Shown here: positions 63,122 through 64,000 of the stretch, piece by piece
How the letters are laid out: every line of letters starts with the position of its first letter
Position numbering within the stretch: position 1 is the first letter of the stretch
Source: Georgenia subflava
GTDB lineage: Bacteria; Actinomycetota; Actinomycetes; Actinomycetales; Actinomycetaceae
Assembly: GCF_009193155.1 (NCBI RefSeq)
Contig: NZ_VUKD01000005.1
Location: 186,001 to 250,000, forward strand
Length of the DNA: 64,000 nt
Direction of reading: 5' to 3'
Notes under the pieces: generated by a model
Database searches by the model: none
What the model saw: the letters and a program-made list of their open reading frames with translations, nothing else
Told to the model about the DNA's origin: nothing
Position numbers and translations under genes: made by a program

Positions 63122-63793
63122 CGCCTCGACCGCGCGACGGTCTGGCCGGTTCTCGGCCAGGCCGAGCAGGTACGCGATGACCACCGACAGCACGAGCAGC
63201 TCCCCGCCGTCCTCGACGACCACGAGGATCTGGTCGACCGTACCGCCGTCGTCGAAGGCCAGGGCGAGGCCGTCGACGATGACGCCGAAGAAGATCAGGA
63301 GGCCGAAGAGCACGACGAGCCGCCAGGAGACGGCGCGCTCGGCCGCCGCGCTGCGGCGGTGCGTGAGCAGGACGGTCAGGGCCAGCAGGGCTCCGACCCC
63401 GGCCATCCACAGCACCTCGACGAGCTGGGTCCGCTGGTCGCCGAAGCCGGGGGCGAAGAGGTAGTTGTTGATCACCCACCGCCCGACCCCCTCGTGGATC
63501 CCGCCGGCGTCGTCGGCCAGGAAGTAGGCCGTGACCAGGGCCCAGGCCACGATGACGGGGCTGCGCGACGTCCACCAGGCCGCCGCGAGCAGGATCACCG
63601 ACCACAGCTGCTTGAGGTACTGGAAGGCCTCGCCCCAGCCGCGCTCGGCACTGAGGTCGAAGTACCAGCTCGACGTGCCGTTCACCCTGAAGCCGACGTG
63701 CAGGACGATCAGCACCACGTCCGCGACCAGCAGCAGCACCAGCAGCAGGCGGGCGAGGGACCGGCGGGGCGGCAGGACGTCGAGCGGCGGCAT
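63095..63793 (-). CDS. hypothetical six-helix membrane protein
   Basis: A ~232-residue protein that I do not recognise. A short basic N-terminus (P-P-R-R-S-L-A-R) is followed by about six hydrophobic segments. Between helices 2 and 3 is a polar motif F-L-A-D-D-A-G-G-I-H-E-G-V-G-R-W, in which Asp, His and Glu could bind a metal. The C-terminal end A-E-R-V-D is part of the minisatellite unit. Start at ATG 63793 or 63817; neither has a good ribosome site. Confidence 0.65.
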   Translation of the reverse strand: MPPLDVLPPRRSLARLLLVLLLVADVVLIVLHVGFRVNGTSSWYFDLSAERGWGEAFQYLKQLWSVILLAAAWWTSRSPVIVAWALVTAYFLADDAGGIHEGVGRWVINNYLFAPGFGDQRTQLVEVLWMAGVGALLALTVLLTHRRSAAAERAVSWRLVVLFGLLIFFGVIVDGLALAFDDGGTVDQILVVVEDGGELLVLSVVIAYLLGLAENRPDRRAVEATGAAERVD

Positions 63794-64000
63794 CTGACCA
63801 GGATGCCGGAGCGCCATGAGAACAGGATGAGAGACCCGCCGGACGACGACGCGTCTGCCGCCTAGGAGGCCCGGCGCCTCTGCGGACCGGTCGGCCCGAC
63901 GGCTCCGCGAGCTGGTTCGGCTGGACCTCTCCGCCAAATGCTCGGATCCGTCTGCCGGACCACTTCGCCGAACCCTCGGACGGAGGAGTCAGCTGCCCAC
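63794..64000. other. right edge, no gene seen
   Basis: It should hold the promoter of the preceding minus-strand gene. Several short CCG-rich repeats of the type GACCTCTCCGCC are visible. No start, stop or domain fragment that I can support reaches the edge. Confidence 0.4.

Overview
The window is very GC-rich DNA from an actinobacterium. The third codon position is almost always G or C, and many starts are GTG or leaderless. It carries a WhiB2-type regulator, a RamB/ScfR-type regulator beside the glyoxylate genes, and small actinobacterial families (DUF3499, TIGR03089, DUF5719). I would place it in Micrococcales, near Georgenia/Bogoriellaceae or Cellulomonadaceae, but that is an inference from gene content. 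I saw no rRNA, tRNA, insertion sequence, prophage or CRISPR array.

Layout. 1-8835: a translationally coupled membrane/AAA+ operon (membrane protein, DUF4129, DUF4350, MoxR, DUF58), then an S4 RNA-binding protein, a lipoprotein polysaccharide deacetylase and a divergent SpoIIM/RDD pair. 8906-14026: a solitary ribbon-helix-helix gene with a strong operator-like dyad, then a sugar cassette (GPH symporter, ChbG/YdjC deacetylase, PHP hydrolase, second ChbG/YdjC). 14227-19114: glyoxylate shunt genes aceA-aceB with a divergent RamB-like regulator. 19383-21125: a PRC-barrel protein and the rRNA methyltransferase RlmC. 21424-26362: an overlapping three-gene operon with an Fe-S-type HTH regulator, an NnrS-like membrane protein and a 926-residue membrane-cupredoxin-NirK fusion. 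26850-31552: a glycine betaine ABC transporter with two adjacent substrate-binding lipoproteins. 31813-41994: a conserved housekeeping block (AbiEi/DUF559-like protein, CDF transporter, Trm112, DUF3499, degenerate metallopeptidase, DUF5719, giant glycosyltransferase, WhiB2). 42234-51717: TIGR03089, manA and the dTDP-rhamnose genes rfbA, rfbD and rfbC with a rhamnosyltransferase-like GT2, interleaved with a BtrH-like protein and a SpoIID/LytB protein. 51998-62892: secreted enzymes (alpha/beta hydrolase, GH3, 5'-nucleotidase, CAP protein) and a protein that is mostly repeats.

The most striking signal is a shared module in six secreted proteins at 48017-62892. It is 225 residues long, exactly five 45-residue repeats, each with a GDWDGDGxD acidic loop. 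Four unrelated proteins carry it at the C-terminus. Two carry it directly after the signal peptide. The copies show no internal length change except one 2-residue deletion, and two copies share 159 identical nucleotides, which suggests gene conversion. Five repeats of 45 residues would suit a small five-bladed beta-propeller. With rhamnose-glycan genes interleaved, a wall- or glycan-retention role is a reasonable hypothesis.

Other unexplained structure: a five-copy family of ~43-nt perfect or near-perfect palindromes in intergenic DNA; unrelated 19-34 bp minisatellites at many gene ends, several of which include the stop codon in the repeat unit; and a 22-bp motif shared upstream of the alpha/beta-hydrolase and GH3 genes.
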